A stretch of 64,000 bases of DNA, from NCBI GenBank assembly GCA_003224085.1, contig QHYK01000084.1, positions 1-64,000 of the forward strand, read 5' to 3'. The notes beneath the pieces were generated by a model. The model saw only the letters and a program-made list of their open reading frames with translations. It made no database searches and was not told the DNA's origin. Below, piece by piece: positions 17,937-26,355 of the stretch. How positions within the stretch are numbered: the first letter of the stretch is position 1; the number at the start of each line of letters is the position of its first letter. The stretch comes from Acidobacteriota bacterium (GTDB lineage: Bacteria; Acidobacteriota; Terriglobia; Acidiferrales; UBA7541). The translations under genes and the position numbers were made by a program.

Positions 17937-19628
17937 CTACACTTCAAGAATCACAGGAAGGATGAGGGGCCGCTTGGAAGTCTGCTTGTTGATGTAGCGT
18001 TTCAGGTCGACGCGGATCTTTTCTTTGATGACGCCCCAGTCGGAGTTTTCCTCGGAGTTCGATTCCGCCACGGTCTTCATCAGAACTTCGCGCGCCCCGA
18101 CCAGAAGCTCCTGTCCGTTCTCGCTCATCAGGCCGCGGGTCACAATTTCCGGTTGCGATTCGAGCTTCCCGGTATGCTTATCGATGGCAATAATCGGTAC
18201 CACGACGCCATCTTCCGAGAGGTGCTTTCTGTCGCGGATGACCACTTCTTCGATTTCTTCGAGCGATCCCGAATCCACGAGCACGCGCCCGGCCGTCACG
18301 GGGTCGCGACGTTGCGCGCCCTCCTCCGTGAATTCGATGGCCTGGCCATTTTCCAGCAGAAAAATTTCTTCCGAAACGGCGCCCAGCTGGTGCGCCAGCG
18401 CCGCGTGGCGGAAAAGGTGCCGGTATTCGCCGTGAACAGGAACGAAATATTTCGGCTTGACCAGCTGCAGAATCAATTTTTGCTCTTCCTGGCTGGCGTG
18501 GCCCGAAACGTGAATCAAGCCGCCCGAATTGTCGTAATACACCAGCGCGCGCCGGCGGAACATGTGATCGAGCATGCGAAAGATGGATTTTTCGTTGCCC
18601 GGAATGATGCGCGCGGAAAGAATGACCGTGTCATTTTCATCGATGGAAACGTGGCGGTGATTGTCCACGGCAATGCGCGAGAGCGAGGACATCGGCTCGG
18701 CCTGGCTGCCGCTGGCGAGAATCACCAGGCGCCTGGGATCGAAGCCGCGAATGTCTTGCGGCCGCACGACCATGCCGTCGGGAATTTGCAGCAGGCCGAG
18801 CGAGTGCGCAATTTCGACGTTGTCAATCATGCTGCGTCCGACAAACGCCACCTTGCGGTTTACGCGCACGGCAATGTCAATCACTTGCTGAATGCGGTGA
18901 ATCGAAGACGCAAAACAAGACAAAATCACGCGGCGCGGCGCCGAACGGGACAATTCTTCGATGCGCGGCACCACCGCGCGTTCCGAAGGCGTGAAGCCCG
19001 GACGCTCCACGTTGGTGGAATCGCTGAAGAGCGCGAGCACGCCTTCGCTGCCGTATTTGGCGAGAGCGTGCAAATCAAAGGACGCGCCGTCGACCGGAGT
19101 TTGATCGATTTTGAAATCCCCAGTGTGGATGATCACGCCAAGCGGCGTGCGGATGGCCAGCGCCACGCAATCCAACGTGCTGTGGGTTACGGAAATGAAT
19201 TCGATTTCGAATGGGCCGATTTCGATCGTGCGGCCGGGCAGGACTTCGCGCAGCGTGGTGGAATCGAGCAAGCCCGCTTCTTCCACGCGCTTTTTCACGA
19301 GCGCCAGCGTGAAGCGCGTTCCGTACAGCGGAACATTCAAATCGCGAAGAATGTACGGCAGCGCGCCGATGTGATCTTCATGGCCGTGCGTCAGCACAAT
19401 CGCGCGAACCTTCGCCCGGTTTTGCTTGAGGTAGGAAATGTCCGGAATGACCAAGTCGACGCCCAAAAGCTCGGACTCCGGGAACATCATGCCCGCGTCG
19501 ATGACGATGATGTCGTCGCCGAGCCGCAGCACCATCATGTTCATGCCGAATTCACCGAGCCCCCCGAGAGGAATGGCGGTGAGGGACCGCGCTGTTTTGT
19601 GGGCGCTTTTTTCTGAGGCCTTACTCAA
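17937..19628 (-). CDS. rnj: Ribonuclease J
   Basis: A 563-residue metallo-beta-lactamase/beta-CASP nuclease with 5'-exo and endonuclease activity in mRNA decay and rRNA maturation. The zinc-binding HGHEDH is at residues 81-86, further ligands sit in VTHSTLDCVA and HTGDFKID, and beta-CASP motifs include FSDSTNVERPG and ASGSQAEPMSSLSR with VHVSGHASQEE. The C-terminal domain ends at RPLILPVILEV, the usual terminus. The start is TTG at 19628 with GGAG about ten bases upstream. Length is normal. Confidence 0.96.
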   Translation of the reverse strand: MSKASEKSAHKTARSLTAIPLGGLGEFGMNMMVLRLGDDIIVIDAGMMFPESELLGVDLVIPDISYLKQNRAKVRAIVLTHGHEDHIGALPYILRDLNVPLYGTRFTLALVKKRVEEAGLLDSTTLREVLPGRTIEIGPFEIEFISVTHSTLDCVALAIRTPLGVIIHTGDFKIDQTPVDGASFDLHALAKYGSEGVLALFSDSTNVERPGFTPSERAVVPRIEELSRSAPRRVILSCFASSIHRIQQVIDIAVRVNRKVAFVGRSMIDNVEIAHSLGLLQIPDGMVVRPQDIRGFDPRRLVILASGSQAEPMSSLSRIAVDNHRHVSIDENDTVILSARIIPGNEKSIFRMLDHMFRRRALVYYDNSGGLIHVSGHASQEEQKLILQLVKPKYFVPVHGEYRHLFRHAALAHQLGAVSEEIFLLENGQAIEFTEEGAQRRDPVTAGRVLVDSGSLEEIEEVVIRDRKHLSEDGVVVPIIAIDKHTGKLESQPEIVTRGLMSENGQELLVGAREVLMKTVAESNSEENSDWGVIKEKIRVDLKRYINKQTSKRPLILPVILEV

Positions 19629-19774
19629 GGAAACATTGACTCCGCAGCTTAAACAACCATCGTATCACACGAAAGTGACTTGTGACTGGTGAGGATTCAG
19701 GAGAGACTCCGGGGGTCGCTGGTGGTTGTTGGCTCGTGTGTCGGCTCTGGAATCTACGGGCAAGAGATGTGGAT

Positions 19775-20080
19775 CTATTGATGGGAGTCGCCTGCGAAAA
19801 GGTGGGCGATCGAAACGAGAATTATGGCGCCGAGGGTCGCGGCGGCGAGCGAATACCAGAAGCCGCCGCCGAAGACTCCCAGCTTGGTGAAAACCCAGCC
19901 GCCGATGAAGGAGCCCACTAACCCGAGGAGAATATCGGCGAGGCAGCCAAAGCCGCGGCCCCGCGCGATTTTTCCGGCGAGCCAGCCAGCAATCAGGCCA
20001 AGGATAAGCCACGAAACTATGCCGTGTGTCTCGAACCAGACACCATAAAACCTGTCCACAAGCATATGAGCAGCGAGCAC
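19775..20080 (-). CDS. GlsB/YeaQ/YmgE-type small membrane protein
   Basis: About 101 residues with three transmembrane helices rich in Gly (WLILGLIAGWLAGKI, ADILLGLVGSFIGGWVF, SLAAATLGAIILVSIAHLF), the pattern of the transglycosylase-associated/YeaQ family. In other bacteria these are stress-induced and their molecular role is unclear. A GTG at 20080 lies five bases after AAGGAGG and is the preferred start; an ATG at 20065 is the alternative. Confidence 0.85.
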   Translation of the reverse strand: MLAAHMLVDRFYGVWFETHGIVSWLILGLIAGWLAGKIARGRGFGCLADILLGLVGSFIGGWVFTKLGVFGGGFWYSLAAATLGAIILVSIAHLFAGDSHQ

Positions 20081-20237
20081 GAGGCCTCCTTGGCGAAAAA
20101 AAGATTGTAGCTGACTCTGCGGTTCCGGCAAGGTGAAACGATAATTTATGTTTAGCGCAGATGGGAAAGCCAGGCTGGTTGCTGCTGCGTTCAAAAAGCG
20201 AAACCAGATTCCTCGACTTCGCTCGCAATGACAACGT

Positions 20238-21317
20238 TTAATGGGTAATGGAAGCGGGTACCTGCTGGGTCATGCAGTGGATGGCGCCGAGGCCAAGCAC
20301 CAAGTCGCGGCAAGGAATGCCGACGACCTCACGGTCTAGAAAGAGGCGAGCGAGGGTGTTCAGAGCCACGCGATCGTTCGAATCGTTGAAAGTGGGCACG
20401 AGCACCAGTTTGTTCGCGATATAAAAATTTGCGTAGCTTGCGGGGAGGCGGAAGTCGTCGAAATAGACTGGAGCGGGCATGGGCAGCGGTTCCACTGTCA
20501 AGGGCTTGCCGCCCTGGTCTCTTATGGTTTTCAGCAGCGCGAGATTTTCTTGAAGCGGCGCATAGTTGGCGTCCTTCGCATCGGTCTCGATAATCGTCAC
20601 GACAGTGGTTGGATTCACGAAGCGCGTGAGATCGTCCACGTGGCCGTGGGTGTCGTCACCAGCAATGCCGCTCTTGAGCCACAGGACGTTGGTCACGCCG
20701 AGGTATTGGCGAAAAACTTCGGCGTAATCTTCCTTGGTGAAGCCGGGATTTCTTTCCTGGACTTTGCTGAGGAGACATTCTTCGGTGGTGAGCAGTGTGC
20801 CGCGGCCGTTGACGTCAATGCTGCCGCCTTCGAGAACGACGCGGCGGCCTTTGTGTTGCGGCAGCCAGAGGCGGCGCTTGAGTTTCGCATTTGCTTTCGC
20901 AACGACTTGCGCGTCCTTTTTGTGATTTGAATATTTGGCCCAGCCGTTAAATCGGAAATTGTTGAGAGCGACTTCCCCCGATTCATTACGAACGCAAATA
21001 GGGCCCAAGTCGCGCATCCAGCCGCGATCGGTGGGCACAACGAAAAAATCCACGGCATCGAGATTCGCTCCGGATTTTTTCAGCATGGAACGGACGCGGG
21101 ATTGCGCTGCGCGGCTCTCGACCAGCAGAAACACGCGCTCGACATTCGACAGGTGACGCACAATTTCCGCGAAGGCCCACGGGATGACAGCAAATTTTCC
21201 GGGCCAGTCGGTTGTTTCGTGGGGCCATCCGAGACAGGTGGCTTCGTGGGGCTCCCATTCGGCGGGCATGCGGAAGCCAAGCGTGCGCGGGGTCGATGAA
21301 GGGGAGACGGTTATCAT
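20238..21317 (-). CDS. aguA: Agmatine deiminase
   Basis: A 359-residue cytoplasmic enzyme of the peptidyl-arginine-deiminase fold, converting agmatine to N-carbamoylputrescine and ammonia. Conserved features are MPAEWEPHEATCLGWPH, TDRGWMRDLGPICV, EGGSIDVNGRGTLL, the acidic/His pair in GDDTHGHVDDLTRF and the catalytic Cys348 in GAIHCMTQQVP. The ATG at 21317 fits the family N-terminus; an upstream extension to 21392 translates intergenic repeat and is rejected. It lies next to the amidase that takes its product and close to a pyruvoyl arginine decarboxylase, giving a complete arginine-to-putrescine route. Confidence 0.95.
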   Translation of the reverse strand: MITVSPSSTPRTLGFRMPAEWEPHEATCLGWPHETTDWPGKFAVIPWAFAEIVRHLSNVERVFLLVESRAAQSRVRSMLKKSGANLDAVDFFVVPTDRGWMRDLGPICVRNESGEVALNNFRFNGWAKYSNHKKDAQVVAKANAKLKRRLWLPQHKGRRVVLEGGSIDVNGRGTLLTTEECLLSKVQERNPGFTKEDYAEVFRQYLGVTNVLWLKSGIAGDDTHGHVDDLTRFVNPTTVVTIIETDAKDANYAPLQENLALLKTIRDQGGKPLTVEPLPMPAPVYFDDFRLPASYANFYIANKLVLVPTFNDSNDRVALNTLARLFLDREVVGIPCRDLVLGLGAIHCMTQQVPASITH

Positions 21318-21344
21318 GAATTCGCGCTGAACAGCGGGTGTTGT

Positions 21345-21385
21345 TCTAACACAGAGTTCGCAGAGGACACAGAGAAGAAGGAGAG
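21345..21385 (+). repeat. ACACAGAG-type dispersed repeat
   Basis: The text aacacagagttcgcagagga followed by cacagagaagaagg is one copy of a degenerate unit repeated many times in this window, most densely at 49.3-61.9 kb. It lies just upstream of aguA, in the opposite orientation to that gene. Confidence 0.6.
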
Positions 21386-21437
21386 CTGGCAAAAAACGGC
21401 GGATAATGAGGTCGCGGGGAGCAGGGAAAAAGACACT

Positions 21438-22331
21438 TTATTTTTCGCCCAGCCAGCGATTGAGGATGGGTTGATAGGCATCAATGCGGCGGTCACGCAG
21501 GAAAGGCCAGTTGCGGCGAGTCTCTTCGCTTTTGGCGGGATCACATTCGACGACCAAAATTTCTTCCTTGCAGTTCGAAGCTTCGGAGATGATTTGGCCG
21601 AAAGGATCAGCGACAAAGGAATTGCCCCAAAATTCCAGTCCGGGATCGCCATTTTCCGGGTGGCCTTCGAAGCCGACGCGGTTGACCACGGCGGCGTACA
21701 CCCCGTTGGCGATAGCGTGGCCGCGCTGAATCGTTTTCCAGGCTTCCAACTGTGCGGCGCCGAATTCCGCCTTCTCATGAGGATGCCAGCCGATGCTTGT
21801 AGGATAAAAAATCACTTGAGCGCCGCTGAGCGCGGTGAGGCGTGAACCTTCCGGATACCACTGGTCCCAGCAAATTTGGACGCCGATGCGCGCGTACTTC
21901 GTATCGAAATTCGGAAATCCCAAATCGCCTGGAGTGAAATAAAATTTTTCGTAATAGAGGGGATCATCCGGGATGTGCATCTTGCGGTATTTTCCGAGCA
22001 AGCGTCCATCGGCATCGAGAACGGCACAACTATTGTGATAAACGCCAGGGGCGCGGCGTTCGAAAATCGAGACGACGAGAGCGACTTTGCTTTCTATGGC
22101 GACGCGAGCTAGTTTTTCCGTGGTGGGCCCCGGCACGGGCTCCGCGAGATTGAAAAGATCCGCGTCTTGCTTACGGCAAAAATATTCGCCGCGGAACAAT
22201 TCGTGCATGCAGATGATTTGCGCTCCGCGCCGAGCCGCTTCCTGGATTTTCCCGATGACGCGTTCGAGGTTTTCCTCTACATTCGTCGTGCACCTCATCT
22301 GCACGAGCCCAACGGTGAATTTGTCTGCCAT
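21438..22331 (-). CDS. aguB: N-carbamoylputrescine amidase
   Basis: A 297-residue nitrilase-superfamily amidohydrolase that hydrolyses N-carbamoylputrescine to putrescine, CO2 and ammonia. The Glu-Lys-Cys triad is visible: Glu44 in MHELFRGEYF, Lys117 in KYRKMHIPDD and Cys154 in VQICWDQWYPEGSR. The FYPTSIGWHP stretch and the length are typical of the plant/bacterial AguB type. The gene follows upstream of aguA on the same strand (120-base gap), so co-transcription is likely. No strong ribosome binding site is seen before the ATG. Confidence 0.95.
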   Translation of the reverse strand: MADKFTVGLVQMRCTTNVEENLERVIGKIQEAARRGAQIICMHELFRGEYFCRKQDADLFNLAEPVPGPTTEKLARVAIESKVALVVSIFERRAPGVYHNSCAVLDADGRLLGKYRKMHIPDDPLYYEKFYFTPGDLGFPNFDTKYARIGVQICWDQWYPEGSRLTALSGAQVIFYPTSIGWHPHEKAEFGAAQLEAWKTIQRGHAIANGVYAAVVNRVGFEGHPENGDPGLEFWGNSFVADPFGQIISEASNCKEEILVVECDPAKSEETRRNWPFLRDRRIDAYQPILNRWLGEK

Positions 22332-22502
22332 GGATTTTAGTTTAGCATGAGCAACAAGCGGCTTTTCATGCGCGATTTTGCTTTTCTTTGTGCCGCGTTT
22401 GTACTAAAAATCATGCGAACATACAAGCATCACCACGAACCACCGGCAAGATTGCAGTTCATTCGCTCCAGGAAATTAACCTATTCAGTCTGAGGAGACG
22501 CG

Positions 22503-23576
22503 ATGGGGAAGCAGCAAAAAAAGACTGTGACCGAGCGGGTGTTGCACGACCCGGTAAAGGATAAGCTCCGGCCGATTTTTCCGCTGGACTTATCTCGCTG
22601 CCGCACCATTGACGAATTGGTTCGCGCCATGGGCAATACCGCATTCACCGGGAGGCAAATCGGAGACGCCGCGGACGTCCTCGAGGCAATGGCCCGCGAC
22701 AAAGAGTGCTTCGTCGTGATGACGCTTTCCGGAGCGTTGACGGTTGGAAAGATGGGGCTGATTTTCTGCGACCTGATCGAATCGGGTGTGGTGAACGCGA
22801 TTGTTTCGACGGGCGCGCTGATGGCCCACGGCTTGGTCGAAGCGACGGGCCATTCGCACTTCCGCTACGACCCGAGAATGGACGACAAGACGCTGTTCGA
22901 GGCCGGATACAACCGCGTTTACGATTCGCTCGAGCCCGAAGTCAATCTCGATCACGTCGAAGAAGTGATGCAGCGCCTGCTGGACGAGTGGGACGCGAAT
23001 GAAGTGGTTTGCAGCTGGAAGATTCATCATCGTATTGGCGAGTACCTGCACAAACAGGCGGCGGATAGGGGAATCCTGAAATCGGCGTACGAGCACAATG
23101 TTCCAGTTTTTGTGCCGGCGTTTAGCGATTCCGAATTGGGCATTGACTTCGCGCTGCATAAAATCGCGCGGCAGAGAGAAAGCCGGCCGGTTCTGCGATT
23201 CGATCCTTTTGAGGATTTTGAGAAATTCGCCGGGATCATGATGGCGACCAAGCGAATGGGAATTTTTACCGTGGGCGGCGGCGTGCCGCGCAACTGGTCG
23301 CAGCAATTTGGCGTGTACGCGGAGCTGCTGGCTCGGCGCGGCTATAAGAAATTGCCGCTCAAGCGCTATGACTACGGCGTGCGCATTTGTCCGGAGCCGG
23401 TGAGCTGGGGAGGGCTAAGTGGCAGCACGTATTCCGAAGCCGTTTCCTGGGGGAAATTTGTTCCGCGCGAGGAGGGCGGCCAGTTCGCGGAAGTTTTCGA
23501 TGATGCCACGGTGGCCCTGCCGCTGATTGTTGGGGCGGTGCTGGCGCGACTTGGCCACTTCAAACACCACAAATGA
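22503..23576 (+). CDS. Deoxyhypusine-synthase-like protein, probable homospermidine-type synthase
   Basis: A 357-residue NAD-dependent enzyme of the deoxyhypusine synthase family. The family nucleotide-binding and substrate motifs are seen in CFVVMTLSGALTVGKMG, VVNAIVSTGALMAHGL, KRMGIFTVGGGVPRNWSQQ and the catalytic Lys318 in YSEAVSWGKF. Bacteria lack eIF5A, so the substrate cannot be the eukaryotic one. Bacterial members are known or proposed to move the aminobutyl group between polyamines, for example making homospermidine from putrescine. The position beside aguA, aguB and an arginine decarboxylase supports this. The ATG has GAGGAG upstream. Confidence 0.85.
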   Translation: MGKQQKKTVTERVLHDPVKDKLRPIFPLDLSRCRTIDELVRAMGNTAFTGRQIGDAADVLEAMARDKECFVVMTLSGALTVGKMGLIFCDLIESGVVNAIVSTGALMAHGLVEATGHSHFRYDPRMDDKTLFEAGYNRVYDSLEPEVNLDHVEEVMQRLLDEWDANEVVCSWKIHHRIGEYLHKQAADRGILKSAYEHNVPVFVPAFSDSELGIDFALHKIARQRESRPVLRFDPFEDFEKFAGIMMATKRMGIFTVGGGVPRNWSQQFGVYAELLARRGYKKLPLKRYDYGVRICPEPVSWGGLSGSTYSEAVSWGKFVPREEGGQFAEVFDDATVALPLIVGAVLARLGHFKHHK

Positions 23577-23668
23577 AATGGAGAATTCCTTGCTACAAGA
23601 ACACAAATCCGAGGAGGGAAGCAGGCAAAACCTAAAGTTGTTTCTCCATCTTGGAAGGAGGTGCAGTC

Positions 23669-24262
23669 ATGGCAAAACGAGTGGTGATTGCGGGAATCCT
23701 GGGTGGGCTGACGATGTTTGTTTGGTTGTTTGTGGCGCATGAGTTTCTGCCGCTCGGCGAATTGGGCGTCGGAGAAGTTTCCAATGAAGCTCTCGTGCTC
23801 AGTGCGATGCAGTCAGCGATACCCCAGGCTGGGCTTTATCTCTTTCCTGGGCTGGGACTCGGACCGAACCCAACGATGCAACAGCGCAACGCAGCGATGC
23901 CGGCGTACAGGAAGAAGTATGAGCAGTCTCCTCACGGACTATTGGTCTACCATCCCCCGTCGGGCGCGTTTAATTTTGGTGTGGCACTTGCGAAAGAGGG
24001 TGGCCTAAACCTTCTGGAAGCTTTGCTTGCGGCTTGGCTGCTTTCGTGGGCAGCAGCAGGAAGAGGGTACAGTGAGCGCGCAGGATTCGTGGTTATCCTC
24101 GGCGCGCTTGCCGCGGTGACAACCAACGTCGAGTACTGGAATTGGTACGAGTTTCCCGGCAACTACGCCGCCGCTTATATGGTCACGCAGATCATCGGCT
24201 TCACGCTGATAGGGCTGGTTGTCGCGGCGTTGGTGAAAACCGACGCTGCTTCAAGGAGTTGA
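23669..24262 (+). CDS. Hypothetical membrane protein (four helices)
   Basis: A 197-residue protein beginning at ATG 23669 behind GGAAGGAGG. Hydrophobic helices cover about residues 6-25, 113-128, 137-152 and 170-190, with an extracytoplasmic loop containing NPTMQQRNAAMPAYRKKYEQ. I recognise it only as a conserved acidobacterial-type hypothetical. It sits four bases before a decayed DUF4287/DUF5655 gene, probably once one operon. No catalytic motif is evident. Confidence 0.75.
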   Translation: MAKRVVIAGILGGLTMFVWLFVAHEFLPLGELGVGEVSNEALVLSAMQSAIPQAGLYLFPGLGLGPNPTMQQRNAAMPAYRKKYEQSPHGLLVYHPPSGAFNFGVALAKEGGLNLLEALLAAWLLSWAAAGRGYSERAGFVVILGALAAVTTNVEYWNWYEFPGNYAAAYMVTQIIGFTLIGLVVAALVKTDAASRS

Positions 24263-24266
24263 GGTC

Positions 24267-24627
24267 ATGGCTACCGCAAAACTGCAAGCACTTACGACGT
24301 GCATCCGGGTGCGGCGGTGCGGAAGCGGGCGGCCGAACGGAGAAGCGAAACGGGGCGCTCACTCGAGGAATGGCTCGCGCTGGTGAAAAACACGATCGTT
24401 CCGCTTTATCGCGAGCATGTGTTCGCGCAAATCAAGCCGACGACAAATTCGCGCGTGGACTTCGGGCTTGCGCTGACACATTTACAAAGGGAAATTGCCC
24501 AAGCGACTGATGGATACCGGCGGGCTGGCCAAAAAAGACCGTATCACGCATCGAACTGACTTCGCCCGAGCAAATCGACGGGGAAGTGAAGAAGTGGCTG
24601 AAAACGCCGTATGATTTGGATTCGTAA
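24267..24627 (+). pseudogene. DUF4287/DUF5655-type protein, internally deleted and frameshifted
   Basis: The ATG at 24267 begins MATAKLQA. After a frame change near 24290 it reads YDVHPGAAV, then RSLEEWLALVKNTIVPLYREHVFAQIKPTTNSRVDFGLAL. Another shift near 24490 gives KGKLPKRLMDTGGLAKKDRITHR, and a last one near 24550 gives IELTSPEQIDGEVKKWLKTPYDLDS and the stop. The RSLEEWLALV head belongs to DUF4287 and the VPLYREHVFAQIKPTTNSRVDFG part to DUF5655; the region between them is deleted. It is non-functional. Confidence 0.75.
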
Positions 24628-24665
24628 TTCCCGCCAGGGATTTCGCACTCGCAGAATTCCTTAGC

Positions 24666-24698
24666 ACAAAAACAAAAAGCGCCAGCAGGGCTGGTGCT
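24666..24698 (-). terminator. Rho-independent terminator of the arginine decarboxylase gene
   Basis: On the minus strand AGCACCAGC, loop CCT, GCTGGCGCT (one G-T pair) is followed by TTTTTGTTTTTG. It lies about 20 bases past the stop at 24719. Confidence 0.85.
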
Positions 24699-24718
24699 TT
24701 CTGGCTTTGCCGTGCGCT

Positions 24719-25276
24719 TTAGTCGTCTTCGCCGATCAGAATGGCGGCGCCAAGCACTGTGGCCCAGAGGCCGCGCTTGTCGCCGACGGCGGACTGCGTG
24801 ATGTTCATCGTGCGGACAATTTTATTGGAAATGCGGTAGACTTCTTTTTTTTCGTCGAACGACAAATCGGGATCAAATTCCACGTTCAAAGTAGTGGCAA
24901 GCATTTCTGCGGCGAGCTCTTCGGCGTATTCGCCGGCGACTTCTTCTGTTTCCCCAAACGAGTGGTGCTCCGAGAGATAGCCGTACATGCTTTTGTCGCT
25001 CGGCAGCGCAAGTCCAATGCTCGCTGCGATGAGGCGGTGCGGTTCTTTCGTGGAATTTTCGCTGATGACGGTGAAGGCCACCTGGCCGGGCTTGAGATGC
25101 TTCAATCCTTCGCTGCGGGAAATCAACTTGCAATTCGGCGGAAAGATGGAGGAGACGCGGACGATGTTGCACGCGGCGATGCCCGCATTGCGCAGGGCCA
25201 GCTCGAAGCTGGAGAGCCGTTCTCGATGTTTCCCGACACCTTTTGTGAGGAAGATCTTCTTCGCTACAAACGCCAT
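24719..25276 (-). CDS. Pyruvoyl-dependent arginine decarboxylase
   Basis: A 185-residue proenzyme that self-cleaves to give a pyruvoyl group and decarboxylates arginine to agmatine. The cleavage site is the Ser42-Ser43 pair in NIVRVSSIFPPNCK. Other family landmarks are KIFLTKGVGKHRERLSSFE, GQVAFTVISEN, IAASIGLALP and YGYLSEHH. ATG 25276 starts the homology; a TTG at 25333 gives a less likely extension. It provides the substrate of the agmatine deiminase 3.4 kb away and has its own terminator. Confidence 0.93.
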   Translation of the reverse strand: MAFVAKKIFLTKGVGKHRERLSSFELALRNAGIAACNIVRVSSIFPPNCKLISRSEGLKHLKPGQVAFTVISENSTKEPHRLIAASIGLALPSDKSMYGYLSEHHSFGETEEVAGEYAEELAAEMLATTLNVEFDPDLSFDEKKEVYRISNKIVRTMNITQSAVGDKRGLWATVLGAAILIGEDD

Positions 25277-25435
25277 GGTGCCGGTTTTCCGGGCCTCCCT
25301 GACAGGATTGAGAGCAAAAAATTTTAGGGCCAAGCAAAAGTAACAAGAAGGTTTTCGAGTGTCAATTTATTTTGATGGCCGCGTTCGAACGGCTTGCGGA
25401 ATTGTGAACGGGGCTTAACAGAGATTTGACGGGTG

Positions 25436-25975
25436 CTATTCTCCGGCGGCGCGATGCACGAATTTCGCCAGCGGCTTGCACAGCGCCAGCAGATTTCCGA
25501 GATGTTGCGCCGTGAAATCCGGTCCCGCCGCCACGGACGTTGCTCCTTTGCGGCTCACCTGGATGGCCCCGATGACTTTGCCGTCGTGGAGAATCGGCGC
25601 GCTGATGATTTTCTGGATGAGTTCCTGGGGTTCGCCGCTGAGCTTTATGTTTTCGAAAACATTGGCGTGGCGCGCGGCGCTAAAATTATTGTCAATTTCG
25701 GGCCGGCTCTCGCGAACCGTCCTCGCCGCAAGGGCGGAATTGCTGGTCAGCGGGATGAAGCCAACATTTCTCAGCGCTTCGGGAACCAAAAAGTGCAGGT
25801 GTTTCCATTTCCTGGAAACCGCCAGGACGGCCACTTCTTCATTGCGGACTCCAATGATTTTAGCAATCTTTTCTGCAATGGCGGGCAGCGAGGGTCGCGC
25901 AGCGCCTGCGGCCTCGGAATCGAGTTCGCGGGCGATGCGCTCCAGTTCCGACACAAGACCGAGGGTTGTGCTCAT
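25436..25975 (-). CDS. GAF-domain protein
   Basis: A 179-residue protein, essentially one GAF domain: EVAVLAVSRKWKHLHFLVPEAL, then PEIDNNFSAARHANVFENI and SAPILHDGKVIGAIQVSRKG. Such domains bind small ligands or mediate dimer contacts; none can be named here. The start at ATG 25975 has AAGGA upstream; an ATG six bases earlier is possible. No output domain is present. It is convergent with nothing and divergent from sdhC. Confidence 0.8.
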   Translation of the reverse strand: MSTTLGLVSELERIARELDSEAAGAARPSLPAIAEKIAKIIGVRNEEVAVLAVSRKWKHLHFLVPEALRNVGFIPLTSNSALAARTVRESRPEIDNNFSAARHANVFENIKLSGEPQELIQKIISAPILHDGKVIGAIQVSRKGATSVAAGPDFTAQHLGNLLALCKPLAKFVHRAAGE

Positions 25976-26251
25976 ACCCATCCTTGAAAAAACTAGGGAG
26001 TGCAACCAGGAGGGGCCCAGCCCGGGGCGGGCCCAGGGCTGGGGATCCCGTCGTACGACAATGTCATTTTCATGCCGCCTGCGCGAAGCCTCAAGAGAAA
26101 TTACGGAGTACAGTTTCACAAAAAAAACCGTCCCTTGGGACAGCTTTCGACCGTTATTGGGGCCCCAACGAGAATTTGGTTCTCGCTAGCGTTTGGCGGT
26201 GGTTCTGGCTCCTGGCTTCTCGGGGTATCAGGGGCGGAGCCCTGGGCTAGT

Positions 26252-26280
26252 TTGCATCGACCGATGCATCTGCCTATACT
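26252..26280 (+). promoter_or_regulatory. Sigma-70-type promoter of sdhCAB
   Basis: TTGCAT (26252-26257) and TATACT (26275-26280) are separated by exactly 17 bases, upstream of sdhC at 26356. Confidence 0.7.
26253..26268. promoter_or_regulatory. Operator-like palindrome in the sdh promoter
   Basis: TGCATCG-AC-CGATGCA is a perfect 7-base inverted repeat covering most of the -35 box and half the spacer, where a bound repressor would block RNA polymerase. The regulator is unknown. Confidence 0.45.
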
Positions 26281-26355
26281 GGGTTAGCCGCGATTCTCAT
26301 CGCTCCTTCGGTTTGTCAAGCGTGCACCGGCACGGAAACCCGCGGCGGAGAGGGC

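Larger units (their letters stand above)
25976..26355. other. Divergent regulatory region between GAF gene and sdhC
   Basis: 380 bases without a gene. The left part is G/C-rich (ggcccagcccggggcgggcc). The right part holds the sdh promoter and palindrome listed separately. A long leader of about 70 bases precedes sdhC. Confidence 0.5.

Noticed and set aside
17850-19616. 588-codon plus-strand frame over RNase J
   Set aside because: Antisense to an unmistakable rnj; the product shows no domain.
22503-23576. True hypusine pathway in this bacterium
   Set aside because: The family match is clear but bacteria have no eIF5A substrate; a polyamine role fits the neighbours better.
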